Positions 30,151-38,689 of a stretch of DNA of 64,000 nt are shown piece by piece. The stretch lies in assembly GCA_963575745.1 (NCBI GenBank), contig CAUYUJ010000903.1, forward strand, positions 77,001 through 141,000. Direction: 5' to 3'. Position 1 is the stretch's first letter, and every line of letters starts with the position of its first letter. The translations under genes were made by a program, and so were the position numbers. The notes beneath the pieces were generated by a model. The model ran no database searches and was not told the DNA's origin. It saw nothing but the letters and a program-made list of their open reading frames with translations. This stretch comes from Prorocentrum cordatum (Eukaryota; Sar; Dinophyceae; Prorocentrales; Prorocentraceae).

Positions 30151-31465
30151 GGGCAAAAACCCATCAGGAGATTCACGAGGGTACTCTTCATTGCCCGCCA
30201 AGGGCGTGTGGGATACCTACATCGGCGCGCGCCTCAAGGCTGGGGCGATGCGCAGCGAGGATGAGATCGCAACGCAGACGGTCAAGGAGGAGTGTGGGCC
30301 CGAGAGTCGACCAGCCAGCAGCGAACCAGCTCACAGCGTAGGGGCGCTCGCTGCGATGGCGGCGGATGGCATGAACGATGATGGCAACACCGTGACCGAG
30401 GGTGACAGAGCAGCACCAGGAGACGGGCAAGGCGAAGCAGGAAGAGGCGACCTTGCAGGATGCGCTCAAGCAGAGCCGAGAGCTGGCGCAGCGCGATGGC
30501 ATGCCCGTCGACGACGAGTCGTGCCAGCCAGACCTTTCGGCGAGGGCATCGAAGGATGCGCCAGCGGACTATTCGGACGTTGGCCCACTGGCGTCCCCGA
30601 GTCGCCGCGTGGGCGGCGAGCGATCGGCATCAGCAGCACGTCGCCAGAACGACGGCGCGGCGGCTGCGGCAACATCGGGTGCAGGCGCAGGTTCGAAACC
30701 CTCGTCTGCCGCGGGCGCCTTGGCGGCGGCGGGCGCGGCGCGCGCGGCGACGGACGCGGCGGAGGCGGCGCGCCCAGGGCATTCTTGTTAGCTGCCGCCC
30801 GAGGAGGCGAGGCGGCTGGAGGCGGCTCTGTCGGGCGAGCAGGACCGACGTGCAAGTCCATGCGCAAATCCCAATGCAAATCCCAATGCAAACCGCCGCG
30901 CAAATCCCCGTGCAAATCCCAATGCGTTGGGATTTGCATTGGGGTTTGCACTGCGCTTTGGTTTCGCCAACCTGCACCTCCCCTCGCCGCCCAGGATCCC
31001 CCCGTGCGCCCGAGCAGAGGGCTCGGACGTCGGCGGGGGCCAGGAGATCGAGCGAGGACCGCGCGACGCGCGGGGCTGCGATCGATTCTAGGGGGCGGTG
31101 CCATTGGATCGAGCGGCGCCGCTCACAAAAGGTTTTCACGAAACAAAACGCAGTTGGCATGCGCAGCGCGGCCAACGCATGTCGCGAGTTCTCCAGCAAG
31201 ACACATTGGTTCACCTCGACATCTCCTGATCTCAATCCGGGCGCCTCCTGCCTCTTCGGTAATCACTGATCCTTGCTCGTCGACTTGCACCTGCCCTCGC
31301 GACTCGCCCCTTCCCCTTCCGCCCCCCCCCGTTCTATCTCCCCAGGGGCGGCCCGCGCTGCTGATGGCGCCCGAGCGCCAGGCCCCGATGCGCACTTCAA
31401 CGTGGCTTGTAGAAATGGCGACGGCGGGGGCGCACCGCAGGGTGCCCGTGCCCGCTCGCGGTTAG
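30149..31465 (+). CDS. Hypothetical Ala/Gly/Arg-rich coding region, frame uncertain
   Basis: ATG at 30149 opens 438 codons: MGKNPSGDSRGYSSLPAKGV, then TYIGARLKAGAMRSEDE, a mixed-composition start. From about 30400 a different frame looks more protein-like (TEQHQETGKAKQEEATLQD, KQSRELAQRDGMPVDDESC, and after a TAG at 30789 LPPEEARRLEAALSGEQDRR). Near 31130-31268 a third frame reads VFTKQNAVGMRSAANACREF. So either introns or frameshifts separate short exons, or the long frame is only GC-driven. No domain was recognised. A possible spliced-leader relic touches the ATG. Confidence 0.25.
   Translation: MGKNPSGDSRGYSSLPAKGVWDTYIGARLKAGAMRSEDEIATQTVKEECGPESRPASSEPAHSVGALAAMAADGMNDDGNTVTEGDRAAPGDGQGEAGRGDLAGCAQAEPRAGAARWHARRRRVVPARPFGEGIEGCASGLFGRWPTGVPESPRGRRAIGISSTSPERRRGGCGNIGCRRRFETLVCRGRLGGGGRGARGDGRGGGGAPRAFLLAAARGGEAAGGGSVGRAGPTCKSMRKSQCKSQCKPPRKSPCKSQCVGICIGVCTALWFRQPAPPLAAQDPPVRPSRGLGRRRGPGDRARTARRAGLRSILGGGAIGSSGAAHKRFSRNKTQLACAARPTHVASSPARHIGSPRHLLISIRAPPASSVITDPCSSTCTCPRDSPLPLPPPPVLSPQGRPALLMAPERQAPMRTSTWLVEMATAGAHRRVPVPARG
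30851..30965. repeat. CAAATCCCAATG inverted-repeat cluster
   Basis: Four CAAATCCC(A/C) units spaced 12-25 bp are followed by the reverse complement. The centre GCAAATCCCAA-TGCG-TTGGGATTTGC is a perfect 11 bp stem with a four-base loop (30912-30937) and extends imperfectly about 12 bp further. Confidence 0.75.
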
Positions 31466-32412
31466 CGACGCATTATCAGATAACCTAGTAGAAGAATATC
31501 TCACGCGGATGATCGCGCAAGGTCGGCCTGGAGCGCGGGCGCGCCGCGGGGGCGAAGATGTCGAGCGACCGTTGGGCGATGAAGGGCGCCGACGGCGCCG
31601 GCGACGGCGGGGGCCCGCGACGGTCGCGACTGACGCGACGTCGATGGCCATCGCGACGACGGTGACGACGACGGCCGATATGTAGCACTGACATTGATAG
31701 GTCCCCGCCCCAGCTCGCCCCGCCCCAGCGTGCCCCGCCGTAGTAGGAACGTCATTCTTCAGAATAGACATCATCATGAAGGCCGCGTGAGCCTGCAGGC
31801 GGCAGAGTCAGCGGCCGCGTTGGCTTTTCCAATTCGTTACTGGTCCAATGCGGCGGGCAGGCAGTTTCCGAAGACCTCGTCGGGGTTGGTTTGTCGTTGA
31901 AGTGCTTCGCATCAGAATTGAAACAGCGCCCCGCCCCCCCCGGCGCGCGCGGGGCGGCCGCCACCAGGAATGCCGTGAGCGCCCTCGCCAGTTTTTTGCC
32001 AGTCGCGGGCTTGCAGCACGCGCCAAACTGCCGCCCGATGCGCCACGCGGCTTTCAGGACTGTGGGGGCTTTTTTTTATAACAATTGAAGGGAGGTCGGT
32101 CGGGCGATGGCAACGGCCGCCGCGAATGAGCTCGCCTCGACGTTCGCCGGCGCGCCCCCCCCCGCCCCCACTTCCTTTCTGCCCGCCATGGGGGGGGTGG
32201 CAAATCTGATATCCGGGCGCAATCGCTACGCAGAGGGCGACGCGATGACGGGCGGGAGTGGGCAATGAGCGGATGGGGGATCGGGGGGCAGGAAAGAGCG
32301 GCAGATCCGGGGGAACAGTGATATCGCAAAGCGACATCCAAACGCCTTGAGATTCTGAATTACTCGCGCCACAGGGCCCTCGCAGGGCCCCGCTTCAAGG
32401 TTCGCCACGGTT
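31466..32412. other. GC-rich, no recognisable gene
   Basis: Contains GACGGCGGGGGC and CGCCCCAGCTCGCCCC-type words and homopolymer runs at 31938, 32068 and 32155. No exon motif or RNA was recognised on either strand. Confidence 0.4.
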
Positions 32413-32946
32413 ATGCCATTGCTACCGCGACGAGTCGCTCAACGCGCTGTTGCGCGACATCGCTGTCTCCTGCCATTGTCGCAGATCTGGCCATCGGGCG
32501 TTAGCAGATTCACAGAGCAGGCTGACCCGCTCAGATTTCGCTCTGAAGGGCACATGGCTGCCACTGTTTGCAGGATCGCTTCTACTGTGACGATGTCGCT
32601 GCTGCCAGTCATCGCGTGCTCGCCCCTTGCAACGCCGCTCGCGCCCAATGCAGGAGCGTTTTCGTGGGCCTCGCCTATCGCTGTCCAGCTGTCTCTGGGC
32701 GGCGTGCCACTTCGCATTTTTGACGGGTCTGTGCCGAGCATGACCCAAGTGCATCCGTTTTCAGTTTTACATCGCGCGGAGGCGATTCCCGGGGCCACCT
32801 CGTTCGATGAGTCGCAGGATGCGCGCTGTTTGAATGGGCGTTTACATTTGGGGCGCCTCTGCGCGAGCATCCGCCCAGGCCGCGTTGCACGTGGAGCCCG
32901 CAGCGCAGCGCGGCGCGCGGGCTGGGGGGGCGCGACGCCGTGCTGA
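32413..32946 (+). CDS. Hypothetical 177-codon ORF
   Basis: ATG-started frame with mixed, non-repetitive composition: TEQADPLRFRSEGHMAATVC, SLLPVIACSPLATPLAPNAG, VQLSLGGVPLRIFDGSVPSM, HPFSVLHRAEAIPGATSFDE. It ends TGA at 32944-32946 after an Arg/Ala-rich stretch. No domain, signal peptide or clear membrane segment is recognised. The opposite strand is also open over much of this stretch, so coding is not proven. It is one of the few places here whose frame is not explained by tandem repeats. Confidence 0.25.
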   Translation: MPLLPRRVAQRAVARHRCLLPLSQIWPSGVSRFTEQADPLRFRSEGHMAATVCRIASTVTMSLLPVIACSPLATPLAPNAGAFSWASPIAVQLSLGGVPLRIFDGSVPSMTQVHPFSVLHRAEAIPGATSFDESQDARCLNGRLHLGRLCASIRPGRVARGARSAARRAGWGGATPC

Positions 32947-33039
32947 GGGATCGCGCATCGACCCAGCAGGAATCGACTGCGCGCGCCGCCGCCCGCGAGG
33001 GGAATTGGACAGCACTGGGGCAGTTGCAAGCGACCAGCA

Positions 33040-33114
33040 CATCAAGGAGGAGAAAGAGAAGGAGGGTGGCGACGGCGAGGGTAAGGAGGACGACGAGAAG
33101 GAGGAGGCGGAAAG

Positions 33115-33154
<40 letters not shown>

Positions 33155-33395
33155 CGCGGAGAAGGGGGAGTAGGAGGCGGAGGAGGCGGGCGATGATGAG
33201 AAGGATGCGATGTGGATAATGCAGGTGATAATGGGAATGCGACGATGGGGATGTCGATGGGCGCGGCGATGCTGACGGCGGCGACGGGGGGGGGGCGGGG
33301 CGCCGATGAGGAGGCGGGGGGCGAGGGGGAGGAGGGGGGGAGGAGGGGGGGGAAGGGCGGGGGGGGGGGGGATAGGAGGTCGAGGAGGAGGAACC
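33040..33395. repeat. G-rich tracts including a 37-base G run
   Basis: GGAGGAG repeats, then an uninterrupted run of 37 G at 33118-33154, then GGGGG/GAGGGGG clusters at 33285-33390. Strong potential for G-quadruplex formation. Frames are Gly or Pro strings. Confidence 0.9.
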
Positions 33396-33474
33396 CGCCC
33401 GCCCCCTCGTTCATAGGGCGCGGGAGCAGCGTTGCGGGAGGTGGCATCTGTCCGCTCTTCCTCGCTCCCCCTCT

Positions 33475-33590
33475 TCGTCTTCCTCCTCCTCCTCCTCCCC
33501 CCCCTCCTCCTCCCCCTCCTCCTTCTCCTCCTCCCCCCTCGCCATGCCCGCCCTCATAGTCTTGCATCGCCCTGATCATCGTCGCCCTCC
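33475..33590. repeat. (TCC)n/(CCT)n tract
   Basis: CCTCCTCCTCC runs at 33478-33540, the pyrimidine counterpart of the preceding G-rich zone. Confidence 0.85.
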
Positions 33591-33599
33591 TCTTCCTTG

Positions 33600-33715
33600 C
33601 CCCCCCCCCCCGCGCGCGCGCGCGCACGCGCACGCGCGCGCACACGCACACGCACGCGCGCACGCGCACACACACACACACACGCACACACACACACATA
33701 CACATACACACACGC

Positions 33716-33785
<70 letters not shown>

Positions 33786-33850
33786 GCGCACCCCACGCCC
33801 CACCCACCCCCGCGCACGCGCGCGCGCACGCACGCGCACGCACCCCGCGC
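33600..33850. repeat. (CG)n and (CA)n alternating tract
   Basis: CGCGCGCGCGCACGC at 33611-33665, (CA)n with TACACA variants at 33666-33780, then CGCGCA words to about 33845. An almost continuous alternating purine-pyrimidine stretch of about 250 bp, prone to Z-DNA. Confidence 0.9.
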
Positions 33851-34055
33851 GCCCTCCTCCTCATCCCCCGCCCCCTCGTCGCAATCCCCCCCCCCTCCCC
33901 GCTTTCACATTCCGCGCCCGCCTCGTCCGCTTCTTCCGCGTCCTCCTCGCCCACCCTGTGTTGCCCAAGGCGTGCATGCGTTTCTTTGTTTCCTTGGTCG
34001 CGTGCGTGACGTTCGCGCGTCTGCAGGGCAACCGTTAATTTCGTTGTTCTACTGG

Positions 34056-34418
34056 ATGCCAGACTTCTCAGATACGTGGTTGATGATACCAGCACGCCGT
34101 TGCATTGCATTCCTTGGGGCATCCGGTTCGGCTACAACAGAGCCCGTATATGTACATTCTACACTGAGCTCAATTGTGACCATTCGGCGAGCAAGCAAGC
34201 AGGCACACATGCGCATGGGAATTTTGAAGACAACACATTGCAAGGCAGACGTCGCGAAGCTGCACACGCGAGATGCGTCAGCACGTGCTCATGGCTGGCC
34301 CAAAACACAGTGGGTGGACAGCACCATTGCGCTACTCATATCGTCTCAGACGTACCCGCATGACTACTGTGTGCTATTAGCTGGCTTGGTAGACGCATCT
34401 GTCCGTTGCGACGTCTAA
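34056..34418 (+). CDS. Hypothetical 120-codon ORF
   Basis: ATG at 34056, stop at 34416-34418. Mixed non-repetitive composition: MPDFSDTWLMIPARRCIAFL, SATTEPVYVHSTLSSIVTIR, MRMGILKTTHCKADVAKLHT, KTQWVDSTIALLISSQTYPH, YCVLLAGLVDASVRCDV. AT-richer than the flanks. No domain was recognised. The frame stays open upstream only through low-complexity CA repeats, so a start near 34056 or a splice acceptor is more credible than the longer frame. A second + frame (34076-34363) overlaps it and cannot be excluded. Confidence 0.25.
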   Translation: MPDFSDTWLMIPARRCIAFLGASGSATTEPVYVHSTLSSIVTIRRASKQAHMRMGILKTTHCKADVAKLHTRDASARAHGWPKTQWVDSTIALLISSQTYPHDYCVLLAGLVDASVRCDV

Positions 34419-34581
34419 TTGCGGAGGGGAGCTGAGGCACCGATGCAAATGTCGCTGCCCGCCCCCCGCGCGCACCGCGTGTGCGCAGCGGCGCGACTCG
34501 CTGGGTGAACTCGGCCACGAGGGCGAACGCCGCGCAAGTCGAGGCCCAGCGGCAAACGCGATCAAGAAACTGCGCCCTCAA

Positions 34582-34632
34582 CTGAAACCCCAATGCGAAC
34601 CCCAATGCATTGGGATGTGCACTGGGATTCAG
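34582..34632. repeat. CCCAATGC hairpin, second copy
   Basis: CTGAAACCCCAATGCGAA...CCCAATG is followed immediately by CATTGGGATGTGCACTGGGA...TTCAG. Arms of about 25 bp match with about five differences. Same core as the cluster at 30851-30965. Confidence 0.65.
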
Positions 34633-34727
34633 CTGGCCCCGACGGGGCCGATGTGACAGCTGAGCTGTTCTCTTCCTGTGATGCTCTGGGGCCTCATGCT
34701 TTGGGTTTGGACTTGCGCGCGGGTGGT

Positions 34728-34738
34728 CGTCGCCATCG

Positions 34739-34786
<48 letters not shown>

Positions 34787-34790
34787 TTCC
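34728..34790. repeat. (GTC/GCC)n trinucleotide tract
   Basis: CGTCGTCGTCGTCGTCGTC flanked by GCCGCCGCC blocks. Confidence 0.9.
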
Positions 34791-34799
34791 CCTAGAGGC

Positions 34800-35334
34800 C
34801 ACCATCATGGCTGGAGACTCGCGGAGTGGATGGGGAGCGGGTGATGATTTTGAGCAGCGTGGACACGACCAAACCGAATTATAACTGGAGAGGGGGGGCG
34901 CGAGGGAGGGGGGATTCAAGGAGGTGTAATGCATAGATGCAGAACAAGCGAGTCGTCCTCAGTCTCCGGGCCAAAGCCCTCCCCCCCCAGGGCATTCGTC
35001 CGATTCGGCGGCCACGGCCGTGTCTGGTTTTTCGGGCATCCACAACATTTTTTTCGGAGGTCCGCGTGGATTTCCTGGATCGGCGCAGGTCCACATCCCT
35101 TCCCCTGCGCGCGGAATGCCTGGCACCGCCGTGGAATGTCAAATGCCGATCAAGGGAAACCGCGCTGACCTCCGAAAGTTTAGGTTCATGAGCAATTTTG
35201 AGCGGCCGCGGCCCTCTCTGGCCATTCGGGTTCGTCATTGCTTCTGGGGGGGGGCTTGAATTCGTTGTGAACACGCTTGCCGCCTTCGGGCCCTTCCAGG
35301 GCATGCCTGAGGATGCGGGAGAGGAGGCACAGGA
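34800..35334. other. No recognisable gene
   Basis: Mixed GC-rich sequence. Several short frames overlap on both strands without a recognisable domain. Confidence 0.4.
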
Positions 35335-35475
35335 TGATTATTATGATGATGATGCTGATGATGACGATGAGGACGATGATGCTTAGGAGGGGAAGGACGA
35401 CGAGGAAGAGGAGGGGGAAGAAGGGGAGGAGGAGGGAGAGGAGGAGGAGGAGGAGGAGGAGGAGGAGGAACATGA
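35335..35475. repeat. (GAT)n then (GGA)n tracts
   Basis: ATGATGATGCTGATGATGAC at 35340-35380 and GGAGGAGGAGGAGGA at 35440-35470. Confidence 0.85.
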
Positions 35476-35817
35476 GGAAGAGGGGGAACCAGAGGCTTGT
35501 CGGCGTCATCGCGGCGGCCCTCGCGCGTGGCGCGCCGAGGCCTAAGTTAAGCCGTTCCGATGGGGTGAATATCAGATAGTTCATATGGGGAGTTTTATTT
35601 TTTTTTTAAAAAAAGACGAGGCAGCTCGCCAAGATGAAGTTCATAGACGCAGCGTTTTTTTTTTTCCGGTGCGATATTTTTACAACTGGCGTCCGTTTTA
35701 ATAATAACATGAAGCACGCATGCCAGTATCATGATGTATTACTCATATACAAGTGGTTGGGCCTAAAACTTATGATGCCCCAAACCAGCCCGATACAGAT
35801 GCGGGATCTAAAGGTCC
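35476..35817. other. AT-richer stretch, no recognisable gene
   Basis: Contains TTTTTTTTTTAAAAAAAG at about 35598-35615 and a T-run at 35654. Nothing coding was recognised. Confidence 0.4.
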
Positions 35818-35945
35818 TCTGGGGGGTTTAGGGGGTCCGGTTTCTTAAAGCGCCCCGTCGAAGACGGGGGTCCAGAATATCAGGTCGCATTTGGAGAGGT
35901 CTGTTTTTTTATTAGCGGGGGGGGCCGAGTAATAAGGGATTTGGA
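35818..35945 (+). repeat. Dispersed repeat R, copy 4
   Basis: GGGGGGTTTAGGGGGTCCGG, CTTAAAGCGCC, GAAGACGGGGGTCCAG and GGGGGGGCCGAGTAATAAGG. The GGTCCGGTTTNTTA core links it to 7020-7140. Confidence 0.6.
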
Positions 35946-36075
35946 GTACCCTGGAAAGGGCCCGCAAGAACCCCAGAAGGCCATCGGAGCCCCCGGGAGG
36001 CCATCGAAGTCCCCGAGAGGCGCCGAGGGGACGCTTCGCAGAGGGCTCCGAGAAGGTCCAGACCCGGGCGAGACT
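35945..36075 (+). repeat. Phased repeat block
   Basis: CCCCAGAAGGCC, CCCCGGGAGGCC and CCCCGAGAGG units at 10-12 bp, between repeats R and B. Confidence 0.55.
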
Positions 36076-36077
36076 CC

Positions 36078-36300
36078 TGAAGGTGATCGTTTTCTATGTA
36101 TTGTGTTGCCGATCGGCGCGGGCCCTCGCGCATCCCCGCCCCCTCCCTTGGAGTGGATCTTTGGTGTTTTTGGCGCCTGTTTCAAGCAGGTGGGGCCCCT
36201 ACCCCATAGGACGCACGGTTCCATACAGTCGCATTATGCAGAGGTCCAGAACCAGACCCCCCGTCATTCCGCCAAATGTCGAACCGCCGATTTAAAAACG
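36078..36300 (+). repeat. Dispersed repeat B, copy 3
   Basis: Full-length copy: GTGATCGTTTTCTATG, GATCGGCGCGGGCCCTCGC, GGAGTGGATCTTTGGTG, GGCGCCTGTTTCAAGCAGG, AGGACGCACGG, CAGTCGCATTATGCAGAGG and AATGTCGAACCGCCGA. Confidence 0.85.
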
Positions 36301-37134
36301 CCCACAAGCGCGGCCCAAGAAATCCAAATGTACAGTTATTCCAGCGTCCTGTCGGTAGACCTCCCGCGCACCGCGCGCCTCAGCGGCCCCAGTGCGGACA
36401 CGACGGCACGGACGGGAACGTCGCGACGGCGAGCGCTTCGCGCCATCACGGCGTCGCGGGCCGCGACGTCCGCCATGCACGCGGTGCCGTGCCCATCGCA
36501 CGTGCAGGCGCCGCATATCATTGCATTTGCATCGCCTCGTTTCCCTTCCGCCCATTCCTCCCGTCCAAGGGCCTGGATGGTGGTAATATTATGGTTCCCA
36601 AGGTGGCCGAAATATTACAAGCAACACCGAAGTCTAGGATCATCTTGCCCCTGTGGAGACAACCCCCTGTGTTGGTCTTGGTGCCTTTCCACGCCTCCAG
36701 CGAATCTCTTCCCGACCCTGCTTGGACCCCTGCTCCTGCAGCCGCCGTCCCCGTCGCCGCCGCCGTTCGGTTGACCCCATCGCAATGATCGAACACGCAG
36801 GGCTTGACCACGCAATGCCACACAATGCCATGTCATGCTACGCTCTGACCATGTGGCGCCTTTGTTCGGCGACACGCGCTGACAATGCGTGTTTTTGGTG
36901 TTCGAGGGGACTACCTGGGACCCTTGTTAGGTTATCTTCTGGACGTCCCGATACGCCTGTGACTTGTGGCAAGCTTCTTCGGAGCAGAGTTTCGCTCGTT
37001 TGCAAGGGTTCTTGGGTTTTTTTTTGTTTCCACACCATGTCGGACAGATTCCACGTGCGGGAGGCCACGGGTCAGTTTTAGTGTTTTAGTAGTCTATAGA
37101 GGAGCCGCGTGCCGAAAGGAAAAAACGCCAAATG
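36301..37134. other. Unassigned stretch with one coding-like frame
   Basis: The + frame ending at 36788 contains GLDGGNIMVPKVAEILQATP and KSRIILPLWRQPPVLVLVPF, which look protein-like, but the frame begins inside repeat B and shows no domain. The rest shows nothing recognised. I do not call a gene. Confidence 0.3.
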
Positions 37135-38370
37135 CCGGGAAACGGCTCCGAGACGGTCCGGAGGCCGCCCCGACGGCCCAAAGACGCTTCCGAGCCGCTC
37201 CAAGACGGCTCCGACCCGCTCAAGATGCCCCGAAGGCGGCCCAAGAGGGCCCCGAGACGCGCAATGATCCGGCCAAGACGCCCGAGATTGGCCCAAGACG
37301 GCCCATGAGCCCCCCAAGACGGCTCAACAGGCCTCCCAAGAGGCCTCCCAAGAGAGCCCCGAGAGGCCAAAAACGTTGATTTTCATTTGTTGTTTCCGAG
37401 GTTTTTTGCTTCCTGGCTTTTTCGGCTTCCCGACGCTCCGACCCCCCCCCTCCAGAGGCATCCAAGACCGCTCCAAGACGGTCCACGAGGGCCCCAAGAT
37501 GGTCCAAGGCGGCCCCAGGACGGCCCCAGAGGCGCCCAAGACAGGCCAACGGGACCCCAAGATGGCCCGAATAGCGACCCAAGATGGCTCCAAGACGGCC
37601 CGAGGACCGCCCAAGAAGGCCCTAGGGGGCCCCACGACAGCCCAAGGGGCGCGATAGACGAGCCCAGAGAGGCCCACGAGGCCCCCAGGAACCCAAAAGA
37701 AGTCACCAAACGGCCCAAGAGCTCCCCAAGACGGCCCAACAGGCCTCCAAAGAGGCCTCCCAAGAGAGCCCCGAGAGGCCAAAATCGTTGTCTTTCATTG
37801 GTTCTTCCGAGGTTTTTTGCTTCCTCGCTTTCTCGGCTTCCCCACGAGGTCCCCCAGAGGACCCCCAGACGGTCCTAGAGGGCCCCAAGACGGTCCAAGG
37901 CGGCCCCAGGACGGCCCCAGAGGCGCCCAAGACAGGCCAACGGGACCCCAAGATGGCCCGAATAGCGGCCCAAGATGGCTCCAAGACGGCCCGAGGACCG
38001 TCCAAGAAGGCCCTCGAAGGCCCCACGACAGCCCAAGGGGCGCGATAGACGAGCCCAGAGAGGCCCACGAGGCCCCCAGGAGCCCAACAGAGGTCTCCAA
38101 GAGGTGCCACGGGGCTTCCAAACTGCTTCGAAGAGAGGGGGGCGGACCAGGGGACCGCCTCAGGAACGGCCCAATAGGCCTCCCAAGAGGCCTCCCAAGA
38201 GAGCCCCGAGAGGTCAACATCGTTGATTTTCATTGGTTCTTCCAAGGTTTTTCGCTTCCACGCTTTTCTGGCTTCCCGACGCTCCGAACCCCCCCAGAGG
38301 CATCCAAGATCGATCCAAAACGGTCCAAGAGGTTCCCAAGAGGACCCCCAGACGGTCCAAGGACAATGAT
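37135..38370 (+). repeat. Phased repeats in a ~420 bp higher-order array
   Basis: CCCAAGACGG/CCAAGAGGCC units at 10-11 bp, interrupted by three T-rich islands of about 80 bp at 37366-37448, 37787-37860 and 38211-38290 (spacing about 420 bp). Each island follows GAGAGCCCCGAGAGG and contains TTTTCATT(T/G)G, TTTTTTGCTTCC and CGGCTTCCC. The second and third intermediate blocks are nearly identical over 200 bp. Confidence 0.8.
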
Positions 38371-38689
38371 GCATTTCCTATGGAAAACGAGCCACTTTCA
38401 AGTTCCTGCTGACGAGGTTCCCTGCCAGCTCCCAGTGCGTGCTTCTCCCCGCGCCCTCGCGTTCTTTTCGGTTGCCTCGGGCCCCCTGTCCGGACCTTCT
38501 GGCGCCTCGGGGCCCTCTTCCGGCCCTCCGCGGCCTCCTCCGGGCTCTCTTGGGATTTCTTCCGGCGCTCCGATATGCTTCCGGAGGCGCCTTGCAAGCT
38601 CAGCGGCCTCCCCCGCGCGCCCAAACTGGCCCCTTCGACGTCCCTGGAAGCTCAGCAGCCCCGTTCCTGCTGACGAGGTTCCCGGTGCG
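38371..38689 (+). repeat. Spaced duplication before satellite J
   Basis: TTCCTGCTGACGAGGTTCCC and GTGCGTGCTT(C/T)TCCCCGCG occur at 38401-38450 and again at 38665-38705. The intervening GGCGCCTCGGGGCC-type sequence is weakly phased. No gene is seen. Confidence 0.5.

Noticed and set aside
36276-36788. 170-codon ORF with KGLDGGNIMVPKVAEIL
   Set aside because: Locally protein-like, but it starts inside repeat B, overlaps other open frames and has no recognisable domain. Mentioned only as a possibility.
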